A stretch of 64,000 nt of DNA, taken from NCBI GenBank assembly GCA_008921705.1, contig VFFE01007724.1, forward strand, positions 1,432,921 through 1,496,920, read 5' to 3'. The DNA comes from Burhinus oedicnemus. Taxonomy: Eukaryota > Chordata > Aves > Charadriiformes > Burhinidae. A program made the translations under genes and the position numbers. Below are positions 11,027-23,037 of the stretch, piece after piece (position 1 is the stretch's first letter; the number at the start of each line of letters is the position of its first letter). The notes below the pieces were generated by a model. It searched no databases. It was not told where the DNA came from and saw only the letters and a program-made list of their open reading frames with translations.

Positions 11027-12267
11027 TTATACTCTGCAAATTATTTTTTCAATGGCTGCATGACAAATTTTTTATTGAAGTGGAAAACTTTTGCAAAACA
11101 TATGGCTGTATATGAAAATTGTATTCCTTCAAGCATTTTGCTAAAAACATCAGCCGCTTCCGAGAACAGAGAAGTAGAGTTTTCTGCAGATTTTCTGCTT
11201 TTTTAGATCCTTACGCTTTTTTTTTAGTATTTGCATAGGATACACACTTTAAACTTACCCTTGTTTTCCACCTACGATAAGTATTTTTCTGTCTAAATTA
11301 ATTTTTAGCTTCACTTTTCCCATTTTATGAACCATCTGACTTTTAGAGGTGCCTTACTAAGTTTACTTGGCATGAGTTGCATAGGAGGTATATCTTCTAG
11401 TTTTAACAACTTTTTTTTACCTTTTCCTTTTCTTCTTTTTACCCTTTCATTTAAATGGAGCATCTTTCCACAAAATTCTGTGTAAAGATTCTTCCAGATT
11501 TCCACACAACCCTGTAAAATTGTAATGGCACTGTCATAAAAGTCCCTTCTTATATAGCTTCAGCATTCACTATTTTTAATTGGAACACACAGCATAAGCA
11601 TCAGATGTGCAGCATTTTTGAGCATCGTGGAAAATAAAATGCTTTCAATTCTCATATTCATAAGGTTATTACTGAAATCTCTCTTTTATCTGTCCAACAT
11701 AAAACTTTCTGGTTTTGTGTCACCCCCTGTGGTCTATGGTTTCAGATATCAAGGAATTTTGACAGCATTCCAGGAATGATGGTTAACTTTGCCAAGTCCT
11801 TGGAAGGACTGAATAAAGTATTGCTCAGCTCCCTGTACCGAGATGTGGAGAGCCTTGGACGTTATGCATAACACGGGGAAGGAAAGCTATGATGCATGTC
11901 TTTTATCAGCCAGCTTATGTGGAAAACATAAAACTGAAACTTCTCATGTTTAAAAAGACTTATAACTCTCATTGTCAGAAGTTAGAGGCAAAGGCACCAA
12001 CTTTTATTAGTCTGTACTTTAATATTACCATTATTTTCTGCAGTTTATCTCACATGTTACTAAATGCAGAGCTTATAGCATTATACAGTACCAATTTGCA
12101 GAAATTGCTTTTCTGTCACTGAAATGTGTTTTCATTAGGTATTTGAAGGATAAGAGCAGTTTGCCTTAAATCCATAAAGGTACTGTCTTTACACAGTGAA
12201 ATGACATTGGGGGGGAGTATGTTTTCATTTTAAGGAAAATAAATCTTTAATTCCACACTCTGCATGA
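11027..12267. other. Unassigned AT-rich DNA with one exon-like segment
   Basis: Mostly AT-rich with no repeat recognised. The only notable segment is the exon-like frame at 11746-11871, listed separately. Confidence 0.5.
11746..11871 (+). other. Exon-like open segment with splice acceptor and stop (hypothetical)
   Basis: An acceptor-like TTTCAG ends at 11745. The downstream frame encodes 41 residues and stops at TAA (11869-11871). Its composition (SIPGMMVNFAKSLEGLNKV, then LLSSLYRDVESLG) is more protein-like than the surrounding chance frames and would form an amphipathic helix. The same frame is open upstream of the AG too, so the boundary is uncertain. I do not recognise the protein. It could be a terminal coding exon, a fragment of a retrocopy, or chance. 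Confidence 0.2.
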
Positions 12268-12332
12268 AATTCCAGCCCCATTGAAGTCAATGAGAACTTG
12301 GCCGTTGATTTGATTGAAGTTAGAATTTTTCC
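12268..12332. repeat. Relic of an amniote palindromic interspersed repeat
   Basis: The left arm CATTGAAGTCAATG (about 12279-12292) faces an imperfect right arm TTGATTTGATTGAAG (about 12305-12319). This arrangement of 'TTGAAGTCAA...TTGACTTCAA' is familiar from old MITE-like repeats in reptiles and birds. A second, related copy is at 29655-29722. Confidence 0.4.
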
Positions 12333-14068
12333 TTCATTTTTGACTTTCTCTTTCCTCAGGTAACCGCTCCATCTTGAGGTTTTTGCCTGAATCTGGCTTT
12401 TAATGGCTGGATTAAAAGCCAAAAAGAGGCTTTTTGCAGTGTGAAATTCTGATAAAAAGCAGGCAATAAGTATAAAGTAGTAATTTAAAATACACAAACA
12501 AATAAAAATAACAGATGCCAAGACTGCTGCAGTTAATTCCACAAAGAAAAAAAAAATCCTTGAGAAAAAACCCATTAAATTTAATTCCAGCTTGTTTGGA
12601 ATATGCTTTCAAAATTTTGTCAGTACTTGTGAGTAGGCATATACAGTGAGCATATTCTTAGGGGTGATTGAGAAGATGAAGGTAAAACAAAAGTAATTAG
12701 GATTGGATAATCTATAAGAACCTTAAGGTGAAGGTTCTGATCTTTTACAGTTATGAAATAATGTCTCATCTTTGGAATTAAGGTTGTGTTAGCTAAAATC
12801 TTTTGACAAAATATTAATCTGCTCATCTTACCTCAAATATTCCTTGAAATTCAGCTGACAAAATTATTCATTGCTTCTTATTCTAAAATGCTGCACATTG
12901 CTTCTACAGACTGTTAAGCAGCTGCTGCACATAAGTCAGAGGGATGACGTATTTCAGCAGTATAGGTAGCCATTTCTGTGTTACCTTCAAAATAGGCATG
13001 CAGCTTTAAGAAAGGTTTGTTTAGATGACATTTTGATGCATTTTAATTTGCCACTTTTACAACAAAAATTATAGGTGAGCTAATGCCAAATTGCTCTGAA
13101 AAATCTTATTTTCTTTCTAAAAAAATTAACATTAGAAATATCCCCAATATAGACAATACTCTTTAAAAAGTCTTACATACACAAAGTATGTACATAAACA
13201 CTTCATTAAGTAGCAATTAATGACACAATTACAGCACATGACAACCCATAATGCCTAATGTAATGAATTTGACATTCACAGCATCAAACATAGTCCGAAA
13301 AGAAAATTATGAAGTGCCTCAACAGGTCCTGGTACTCATTAAACATAATTAATAAAACAGAACAAAATCAAATGCGTTCATTTTAGGAGACCAAGGTGCT
13401 ATATGCAGTAGTAGAGCTGACTTTTACGCTTTATGTTAAATCTGTTATGTAATATATAGCTCATTATATTGTTATTGTGATAGGAAGCAAATGCTTGCAT
13501 GTAGTGCGATTTAGATATGCATTCAAGCCTGATAGCTGTTTTACTCCAATAAATAAGCAGTAAATGCAGATTTTAAAGTCATGCCACCACAGTGCTATAA
13601 TTACCTGACTTGATTTTCTGATGATGGATAGAGATTGAACTTCAGCTTATATCAAATGAGGGTCTCTGACCTGTTTTTTTGCAGAGTTTGAAGGAGATGA
13701 AAAGAAACCAGACTCCTTGCTTTGATGTACATACAAACAGCAACTAGCAGACATGCCAGATGAAGCTGGCGCTATCTTTAAAAAGACGGACTACTGAGCA
13801 CTACATATCTCATGCATCCTGCAGGTTGGCAGTGAGTTGTTATAGCATGTCCAGGCACAGAGCATGCAGGTTGCCAGAGGAACCTGGCAGAAGCTTCAGA
13901 TACTTCTGTGGTATTCAAGGTTCAAGCAGAGATATCATTCACTTTGTTTCTGTGGGTTTGCTTCTGGGGGATTGAAGCATATCAGTATTTCTGCTATTTT
14001 AAAATTACTTGTGTAATTAAAATATCTGCCAGTTACATTTTAAGTAACTGAATGAAAAAACTTTGTGT

Positions 14069-14112
14069 ATATATATATATAAAAAAATATATACATATGT
14101 GTATATATATGC
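14069..14112. repeat. AT-rich (TA)n microsatellite, interrupted
   Basis: Alternating TA runs interrupted by an A7 run and by ACATATGTG. Confidence 0.85.
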
Positions 14113-14522
14113 GCAACCAATTGAGTGTCATCTATTCAGAAGCAGTAACATATACTTTAGATTACACAAACAGGATGGTGAAAATTTACATTGAGAAGAA
14201 AGTAATTTAAAAAATTTTGGCAAGGGGGTGTGAATCATATGTGGACTGTCAGATTCATATATGGTGCTGTGTACTCATAGGATGATATTGTTTTGAGCAG
14301 TACTATAAAGCATGCAAAATATGTGTCACAATGAACTCCAGGAACTCCTGCATAAAAATTCACTTGCATCACCCTAGCTCCTGACTGAACCAGGTTCTTT
14401 AATTACATTTCATCTTCCTACTGACTTTGAATGGGCTGGGTGGGAAGAATTTCCTGACTTTCCTCCACTTTCAGGAAACAGCCAATTCCACTGTTAACAA
14501 CTATACTCTGATGGAGAAGTTA

Positions 14523-14563
14523 CATGCCTAGTCAGGCATGGAGAGATGATCTTGGGATCATCT
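14523..14563. repeat. Two adjacent perfect hairpins
   Basis: The first stem is CATGCCT (14523-14529) with AGGCATG (14534-14540), loop AGTC. Three bases later the second stem is AGATGATC (14544-14551) with GATCATCT (14556-14563), loop TTGG. There are no mismatches. No RNA family is recognised and function is unknown. Confidence 0.7.
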
Positions 14564-14757
14564 TGTGCATTTGAGTTTCTCTTTGTCTCAATTCAAGAAA
14601 GTGTTTTTTGGGTTATTTTTTCATCTTCTTTATTCTACTTGCTGCAGCTGAGACTGCAGTTTTGTGAATGTTTCTTGAGTAATTTCCACCTCTTTCCTTT
14701 CAATCTACTCTTTCCTGATGCTGGACTATCTTCTCTGTTTTTCCTATTTATGCATTC

Positions 14758-15682
14758 CATAGAATCATAGAAATATAGAATTATAGAATGGTTTCAGTTG
14801 GAAGGGACCTTAAAAATCCTCTAGTTCCAACCCTCCTGCCCCAGGCAGGGATACTTTCTACTAGATCAGGTTGCTCAAAGCCTCATCCAACCTGGTCTTG
14901 AACACTTCCAGGGAGGGGGCATCCACAACTTCCCTGGGCAGCCTGTTCCAGTATTTCACCACACTCACAGTAAAGAATTTCTTCCTAGTATCAAACCTAA
15001 ATCTACTTTTTTTCAGTTTAGAACTGTTAGCCCTCATACTGTTACTGCAATCCCTTGTAAAGAGTCCCTCCCGATCTTTCTTGTAGGCCCCCATTAAGCA
15101 TTGAAAGGCTGCAATAAGGTATCCCTGGAGCCTTCGCTTCTCCAGGTTAAACAATCCCAACTGTCTCAACCTGTTCTCACAGGGAAGGTGCTCCAGCCTT
15201 CTGATCATCTTCATGGCCCTCCTCTGGACCCACTCGAGCAGGTCCATGTCTTTCTTACGCTGGGGACTCTGGAGCTGAGCACAGTACTCCAGGTGAGGTC
15301 TCATGAGAGCGGAGTAGAGGGGCAGAATCACCTCCCTTGACCAGCTTGCTATGCTTTTGATGCAGCCCAGGATACAGTCAGCTTTCTGGGCTGTGAGCAT
15401 TCATTGCTGGCTCATATTCAGTTTTTCATCAATGAGTCCCCCCAAGTACTCCACAGCCTGTATCTATGCTTGGGATTGCCCCAACCCAGGTACAGGACCC
15501 TGCACTTGGCCTTGTTGAACTTCATGAGGTTCACACAGGTCCACTTCTCAAGCCTGTCAAGCTCCTTCTGGATCGCATCCATCCCTCTAGAGTATCAACC
15601 ACACCACTCAGCTTGGTGTCATCTGCAGAATTCCTGATGGTGCACTCAATCCCACTGTCCATGTCCCCAACAAATTTGTATG
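14758..15682 (-). mobile_element. CR1 LINE, 5'-truncated, minus strand
   Basis: The 3' end is at the left, with degenerate repeats (ATAGAATCATAGAAATATAG) followed by the standard CR1 tail 'AGTTGGAAGGGACCTTA'. The copy extends to about 15682, where it begins in the reverse transcriptase just before the aspartate motif. Confidence 0.93.
14861..15400 (-). pseudogene. CR1 ORF2 C-terminal fragment (179 codons open)
   Basis: This is the C-terminal third of CR1 ORF2, after the polymerase palm. It has the family segments in order: [61 protein letters not shown], and the terminal WNRLPREVVDAPSLEVFKTR block. The frame is open to its natural stop. Upstream, at 15400-15680, the reverse transcriptase palm continues in other frames, and the region where F-A-D-D is expected (about 15625) reads as S-A-D-D in a broken context. 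The element lacks most of ORF2 and cannot move on its own. Confidence 0.85.
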
Positions 15683-16024
15683 GCTCTGTGTCAGGAAAAA
15701 AAGCTCCAAAAAACCTAATAGACTTAGTTTCTTGTCTGTTCCATCATATGACCTTACAAATAGTTATGCTGGCATCGGACATGTCATGAAAATGGGAATG
15801 CATGATTATTTATGCTGATATAAGTCTTTGCTGGTGTACATGAAACCACCGACTACAGGATGTTATTCATAAATATTTCCCTACTTTCTTTCAGAACTTC
15901 TTGATGCTATTATCTATTACTGTTACCAGTGTTGTGGGAGTATATCAAGTTCCCTAAGGTACTGTATAAATGTATAGTAAGAGACAATTCCAACCCCCAA
16001 AACTGACAAGTTTAATAGACAAGA
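15683..16024. other. Unassigned DNA
   Basis: I see no gene or repeat in this stretch. Confidence 0.5.
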
Positions 16025-16150
16025 CAAAGTGGAAACTAAGGCACAGAGAGGGGAAAATAGCCTTCCAAAGGTCATACTGAAAGACTGTGACAAAGAAAAT
16101 AATTACAAGTCTCAAGCCAGTGCCTGACCTACTGAGCTGTCAAACGCAGA
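16025..16150 (-). repeat. MIR-like SINE relic
   Basis: The plus strand reads 'GGAAACTAAGGCACAGAGAG', 'CCTTCCAAAGGTCATACTGAA', then 'CAAGCCAGTGCCTGACC' in the order expected for a reverse-complement MIR-like SINE. It is diverged but more clearly recognisable than the copy near 3.4 kb. Confidence 0.6.
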
Positions 16151-19100
16151 TGGGAATACTTCCAGCTGCGTGGGGTAGGAATGTCCACTAGCAGTTCCCA
16201 TTATTATTATCCAGCGAAGCAAGTGAAGTTCTTTAAAGTTTTAAATGTCAGCCAACATGTACAGATTTTTCATACTACAGATTTTCTGAACTATTCAATT
16301 ACTATTTTAGTAAGGGATATCCTGTTCTAAATAGGTTAAAAGGGGATAATTGTGAAGTGCTGCTTCACAGTAACCAGGTGAGTAATGTACATGAAGTATT
16401 TTCATTACAGTTACCTAAGTAAATTATCTAGTTGCATATAAAGCAAACTTTATCCAAAAACATGATACTAAGCACTACACCAAGTAGCAGAAGGGTCAAT
16501 GGAGTACCTATTAGGTATCATGAATCTCTTTTATAGTGACTCTAAAGAAGTACAAGTGAGACTGAAAAATAAATGACTGAAGGCCAATGAAATGGAACAA
16601 GATTTAGAAAACATGCACTCCTCTATTTTGCAAAATATATCCATCTTTTAAAGCTCATGTTTTTCTCCATTGGTGCAAAAACAACATTTCAAGGGACTTT
16701 TCCTTATAATAAAGTTTTGAAAACAACGCATGCATTTTTTTCCTTACAAAAGATAATAAAGCAAAACAGAGTACAACCCAAAACATTATTCCAGAGTTTA
16801 TTATCGTGGAATATGAATTCTATACAGAATAAATATAGATTTCAGAGGAAGCATAAGATGGAGTGAAAATTACTACATGTTGTGTAGAAGAATAAAACAG
16901 CCATTGAGACACTTTGAGAAACATCTCATCTCAAAAAAGCTTTCTTGTTATTGACTTTTAAATTTTGAAGTCTTTTTCAAGGTTTATAGGTAACAAGAAA
17001 GTTGCCAGTGGAGATTGGTATGAGACAGGTTGCATCTTGCAATCAAAATGTGTTCCAATATAATAACTGAACTAACATTATCCTCCAGATAGATGATTTC
17101 AAAAAATGGCCCTAGTTTGAACTGGTAATGAGTAGAACAATTTCTAGTGTTAACAAGAAGGGTGCTTGATGTCAGAGCACCAAGAAAGAAACATTCAGTG
17201 TAAATGTGAAAGGTCAAAATAAATGTCATAGAAATACAAAACCAAAAAATTCTCTTCTGGCTATATCATTTTAACTCAAAAATTACTCATTCTGAAATGT
17301 ACTGGGAAATCTATTACTTATAGGATATAAATGTCTTGTTAAAATTACTGTGAAATCTTTCCAAGACTAGGAAAACTCATTCACATATCAAAGACTGTAG
17401 TTCTTAAAAGATAATTATCACAACAAAATGTATTTACATCAAAGAAGGACAAAAGTACTTTCCTTAAAAACATTTTCCTCCTCTCTTCCCTACTCTATCT
17501 TGTAGAACTACAGAATCATCAAATTAATAGTCCATAAGCTTTTTTAATAAGCAGCCTTTCTATGTATAGAGGGACATAAGAAAGTTGATTATTTGTTTTC
17601 TTCAACTTATTTCCCTATGGGATGGATCTGTAAAGTAGTAGCAAAATTGAGAATATTAAAAAGCAGTTTCCCGTTACAAGAAAAAATACTCAACTTAGAA
17701 TCTGATTATATATTAAGTGTAATTTATTGTGTTATTCATCAGGTCTTGAGCAGAAGTGATTAAGCAGCAAGTAAGCAATTGGGAATCTTGGACAAAGCTG
17801 ACTTCCGAAGAATTAATTTATCTGAAGATACTAATGGCAGAAAGCAAACTTTTTCCTTTGTCTAAAAAGCTAATTGTTCTTCAAGGACTCTGTAGGCACA
17901 ACAGCATCAGTTTAACAATTGCCTTCTTAACAATATGTAGTTTTCAAAGCCCAAGGAGGTGGGGATGTGTCTGACTGGCTTCAACGTGCAGTTGTGAGAC
18001 TGATGGCTGGCACCTGCCTACCCAGCTAATAAGGATCCTGAGTTAAGTCAGCAGAAGGCAAGTTCAGGTCTCCATGTCTTTCCTCGGAACATAATTTTTT
18101 TTATTTTGGTATCAAAGACAGGGTAACACAACTCAAATAACATCAACACCACTGCAGATTTTTATTAGCACCAGATGTAATATATTAGGGAATTGAATGC
18201 CTTATCTTAGAGACTGGTTTGGGAGGAACACCTCTCTTTTATCGGCTCTTATTCCTTGTATTATTCAACTCACTTCACTCGTCTTCACTTTACTGTGGCT
18301 CCATAGCTGTTTCTGTACTAGTGAACTAAACAGGGCTAGGGTGTGGATCTGAGCACTGGAGTGTGGCTTGTCCGTGGTGTTTCATGCCAGCCCAGGCACC
18401 ACACTCTCAGGCGACATCCAGAAGCAGCCTGGAGGTCAGCAGAGAGACAGTCTGGATGTGACCGTTTCATTATGGTGCGAGACATCAGCTGTATGCACAC
18501 CTGCCTGGCCCTACCAGCTGCCTGCAAGATCAAAAAATCAAGCCTTTGCCTTTTTTTATGCCCCAATAAAATGTCTACTGGTATAGCCTTCAGGGGTAGG
18601 TAGCTGTTTTGTGAGTATGTATTGGTAGCACAAGAAGTTGTTCAGCTTAGATTTTATGATGTAAAAATGATCCTAGTATTGAAGTTTTAGATGTTTTATG
18701 GTAATTCTAGATTTTGGGAAGAAACAAACCAGTAAGTCACATCAGAAGTAGCCAACGGATACTACCCCAAAGAGTAATCACATTTGCTGGAATTGCACAG
18801 ATGTTGTGGTTATGCTGTAATATTCCACCAGATCCTTCTAAATTAAACCTTTTAGTCTATCAAAAGTATGCTTTCAAAAGATATGGTTTCATATTTTCCC
18901 CTGAAAAAAAAAATCCCAATTTTTGTCAATATACCCTTGTTTTTTAAAAAAATTATAAAATTATAGTGACTTGTTTTGTGTGAAGGAATATATATTTCCC
19001 CACTACTGGCTGTGGTTTTATGAAGAAAATGTAATAACATTTGGAGTCAAAATGACTCAGAGCAATGGGAAATTGGTATTTTTTATGTTCTAAATAACAT

Positions 19101-20539
19101 CAAACTGACAGTTAAACGCTTATATCTGGTTAGTGCTGGTGGACAGACATATAGAGCAAGGTAGTCTGTGAAAACAACATAATCTGTGCACTTTGAACTT
19201 CCTGATTCTCTGGTCACCATATAGCTGAGTTCAATTTCAGTAGTTCAAAATAATCTAATCAGAGAGAAGTTGCTAGAGTATATTATGGTTCATATCTTCT
19301 TCTTTCTGATGCTGACTGAAACCAGCTCTGATGCAGATGAATTGGCCCACAGACTGACAACTGTCTAGTTTTTGTTGTGATAAGTTTTGATTAACCTGAA
19401 ATATCTCCTGAAACCTAAATCCTAAATGTACTCTTTGGGTTTGTCAAAATGATAAAGAACACCATGAGTCACTACAAGCTTCACAAAGCTTTGCATCTGT
19501 TCAATGTTTACCTTTATTCTCCTTTTCTGGTGCTTTGCCTAATGGAGTTGGTGTCCAGGAACTGGATGTTTATATTCATCTCTACATCAGGCTCCTGAAG
19601 ACAGAAACAAAATTGTGTTGTACATTTCAAATAAAATACTTTAAGTAAGCTCAAATTTTTTTGATGAAAAAGAATCACTTCCTGTATTTTCATCACAATA
19701 AACCTATATGCCATCAGTTTTGGAATATCTAGCAAAATTTCAGTGAAAACAGCCAAACACTTTAACATGTGTTTTATGCTTGTATAATGTATGAGTTTAT
19801 TTTATGTATATTTCAATTACTGCTGAAGTGATTAGTAAAGAAAATGTTCTTAAGTCTTACTCTTTTCAAATAAGTATTACTGCCCTGAATGTTGGACTAC
19901 AGTTTATTACTGACAGATTTTAAAGATGCTGAGCTTGTGTCTATGGACAGTTTCCAACACTGCTTATTTGTTATGGCTCCCAAGACAATTTTTAACCTAA
20001 GCACTTTTTTCTAATACTGTCAAAATTCTTCACATAATTCTTTGAGTATTCTGTTTATAGCACATGCCACCTAATAATAAAAATCCTCCAGGCAAAACCC
20101 TCAAAGACAAATCTAGTTTTGTAACTACTAAGTCTGTTTTCTATGTCCATATTCTCACCATTGTTAAAGTAAGTTAAACATATTTCCTTTATGGAAATTA
20201 AAACTTTCTTTTAGTCTTTCTTAGCACATGACAAGCTGCCAAGATCCTTAATTACTTTTATAGTTTCTTCTTGATTTTTGTTTTTCTCTGTAATGACTTA
20301 TGGAGTTTACTCTTTTACTACTTTTATTATTGGAATGCTAAAAGTAAATGTTTCTTTACAGATTGCAAATTTTTCAGTCTACTTCAGTTTCAATGTTATC
20401 ATGCATATTTTTAACTCCCAAGCATCCCAATTGCTAATTTCAGCTATTTCACCTTCTTTTATTAAAATAGTAACTTAAACCTAACTTTCAGATCTCAATT
20501 GTGTTCCTGCCCATGCCCCACATTGAGTGCCAATAAATC
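16151..20539. other. Unassigned AT-rich DNA with a GC-richer patch at 18.33-18.61 kb
   Basis: No gene recognised. The segment at about 18330-18610 is noticeably less AT-rich, contains GTGTGG...CCACAC complementary blocks and a CCCAATAAAATG polyadenylation-type signal near 18562, and could be an old LTR or 3' exon. It has no identifiable ends. Confidence 0.45.
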
Positions 20540-21295
20540 TGTCGAGGTTTGGGCCAGACTGGCCACTGAAATGAATAACAAATACTCTCTGACTTCTCTC
20601 CCTTCAAAAAACATCTCCCTTCCAGGAACGGAAGAAGAGAGAGAAAGAGACCTATGAGTTTAGAAGAAACTAAACTGCTTTAATGAAATATTAATAAAAT
20701 AATAAAAAAGAAATCATGAAATATATTCAATATATACGAAACTGTATCAAGCTCCTAGGATGACTATCACATCACTGACAGGCACTGGGAAAGTCCCAGA
20801 CTGGACTCAGCGACGGACGGGAACTGGATTCCGGATCTGGATTCAGGAATGCACAGATCGGGATCAAAGGCAGATGAACAGACTCCTCCTCAGATGCCGG
20901 CCACTGAAGAAAGAGAGCTGACCCTTTGATCCCTCAGCTTTTACACTGAGCGTGATGCAGATGGGATAGAATACTCTGTTGATTAGTTTTGGGTCACCTG
21001 TCCTGTCCGCTCCTCCCCACAGTTGCGACCCCTCTACACTTTTTTGCTTCCAACCCTCCAATGGGGCAAACAACAAAGTTAGCTGACGTTGGTTGCTATA
21101 GCAGTAAGTATATGCAAGCACCTCTCTGCATACCATTCCTTGGCATAAATTATAAACAATCAGCTTTTATGACTCTGGGAGTGGACTACAGTCTTAAAAA
21201 TACGCCATTAATTTCAGAGAGTTCAGTTAGTTAGAAGAGGCTTAGTTGCAATTATTGAACAGAAAATTGGTTCTGTTTTACCTCAAACCAGGACA
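20540..21295 (-). mobile_element. Solo LTR of an avian endogenous retrovirus, minus orientation (756 bp)
   Basis: The plus strand starts TGTCGAGGTTTGGGCC and ends ACCTCAAACCAGGACA; these ends are an imperfect inverted repeat (reverse of the end: TGTCCTGGTTTGAGGT). The minus strand reads as a typical bird LTR, with a TGTAAAAGCTG TATA-like box near 20943 and a polyadenylation-type ATTAAA near 20675. No target duplication is visible (left AAATC, right TCCTC), so one flank has probably changed. The right flank runs into a long pyrimidine tract. No internal viral genes adjoin it. Confidence 0.75.
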
Positions 21296-21360
21296 TCCTC
21301 CTTCCTCTCTTTTTCTGTCTCTCTCTTCCCCCATTTATCTATCTCTATCTTAAATCATAA

Positions 21361-21577
<217 letters not shown>

Positions 21578-22899
21578 AGAATCATAGAATGGTTTGGGTT
21601 GGAAGGGATCTTAAAGATCATCTCATTCCAAACCTCTGCCACTGGCAGGGACACCTCCTACTAGACCAGATTGCTCAAAGCCCCTCCATCCTGGTCTTGA
21701 GCACTTCCAGGCATGGGGCATCCACAACTTCTCTGGGCAACCTATTCCAGTACCTCATCACGCTCATAGTGAAAATTCCTTCCTAAATCTACCCTTTTCC
21801 AGTTTGAAGCCATTATCCCTCGTGCTATCACTACATGCCCTTGTAAAAAGTCCCTCTCCAGTCCTCTTCTCCAGGCTGAACAACCCCAACTCTCTCAGCC
21901 TGTCCACATAGCAGAGGTGCTCTAGTCCTCTGATCATCTTCATGGCCCTCCTCTGGACTTGCTCCAACAGGTCAATGTTCTTCTTATGTTGTGGGATCCA
22001 GAGATGGATGCAGGACTCCAGGTGGGGTCTCACAAGAGTGGAGTAGAGGGGCAGAATCCCCTCCCTCAATCTGCTGGCCATGCTTCTTTTGATGCAGCCC
22101 AGCATGCAGTTGGCTTTCTGTGCTGCAAGCGCGTATTGCTGGCTCATGTTGAGCTTTTCATCTGTCAACACCCCCAAGTCCTTCTCCTCAGGGCTGCTCT
22201 CAATCCATCCTCCTTCCAGCCTATATTTGTGCATGGGATTGTCCCAACCCATGTGCAGGACCCTGCATCTGACCTTATTCATGAGGTTGGCACAGGCCCA
22301 CCTCTCAAGCCTGTCAAGGTCCCTCTGGATGGCATCCCTTCCCTCCAGCATGTTGACCACTCCACACAGCTTGGTGTCATCGGCAAACTTGCTGAGGGTG
22401 CACTCAATCCCAAAATCCATGTGGCCAACAAAGATGTTAAACAGTACCAGTCCCAGTACCAATCCCTGAGGAACACCACTCGTCACTGCTTGCCACTTGG
22501 ACATCGAGCCATCGACCACAACTCTTTGAGTGTGACCATCCAGCCAGTTCCTTATCCACCATGTAGTCCATTGGTCAAATCCATGTCTCTCCAGTTTAGA
22601 GACAAGGATGTCGTGTAGGACACTGTCAAATGCTTTGCACAAGTCCCAGTAGATGATGTCAGTTGCTCTTCCCTTATCCACCAATATTGTAACCCTGCCA
22701 TAGAAGGGCCACCAAATTTGTCAGTCACAATTTGCCCTTAGTGAAGCCATGTTGGCTGACACTGATCATCTCCTTATTTTCCATGTGCCTTAGCAGAGTT
22801 TCCAGGAGGATCTGCTCCATGATCTGGCCAGGCACAGAGGTGAGACTGAACAGCCTGTGGTTCTCTGGGTCTTCCTTTTTTCCCTTTTAAAAAATGAGA
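21578..22899 (-). mobile_element. CR1 LINE, 5'-truncated, inserted between TTCC arrays
   Basis: The 3' end is at the left, with AGAATCATAGAATGG followed by the CR1 tail. Only about one 8-base repeat unit remains, and it abuts the CCTT array. The copy extends right through ORF2 to the 'CTGGGTCTTCC' region and ends near 22899, where a second TTCC array begins. Between about 22685 and 22899 it carries the segment just upstream of the palm motifs, in broken frame. Confidence 0.93.
21764..22684 (-). pseudogene. CR1 ORF2 reverse transcriptase fragment (306 codons open)
   Basis: This is one of the longest open CR1 frames in the window. It begins just before palm motif A (D-L-C-K-A-F-D), then has SGVPQG at 22463-22480 and the catalytic FADD at 22376-22387, and continues through [30 protein letters not shown] and [12 protein letters not shown]. 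It runs out of frame before the natural C-terminus: the last residues after [10 protein letters not shown] drift, and the WNRLPREV-type block is encoded in another frame further left. The annotated Met is internal, and the true ORF2 start was lost by truncation. The catalytic residues remain, but the endonuclease is missing. Confidence 0.87.
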
Positions 22900-22900
22900 T

Positions 22901-23037
22901 TCCTTCCCTCCTTCCTTCCTTCCTTCCCTCCTTCCTTCCTTCCTTCCTTCCTTCCTTCTTTCCTTCCTTCCTTCCTTTCTTCCTTCCTTCCTTCCTTCCT
23001 TCCTTCCTTCCTTCCTTCCTTCCTTCCTTCCTTCCTT
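22901..23037 (+). repeat. Pyrimidine microsatellite (TTCC)n
   Basis: TTCC repeats with a few CCC and TTT interruptions, ending in a T8-9 run near 23036. The unit and strand match the CCTT array on the other side of the CR1. Confidence 0.97.

Larger units (their letters stand above)
12333..14757. other. Unassigned AT-rich DNA
   Basis: No gene was recognised. It contains an AT/TA microsatellite at about 14069-14112 and two neighbouring perfect hairpins at 14523-14563, listed separately. The 116-codon minus-strand frame at 12225-12575 has low-complexity F/I/L-rich composition and is not accepted as a gene. Confidence 0.5.

Noticed and set aside
12225..12575. 116-codon minus-strand frame with hydrophobic stretches
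   Set aside because: Hydrophobicity comes from A/T-rich codons, and it overlaps the palindromic repeat relic; no family recognised.
21959..22618. 219-codon plus-strand frame
   Set aside because: Antisense shadow of the CR1 reverse transcriptase encoded on the minus strand.
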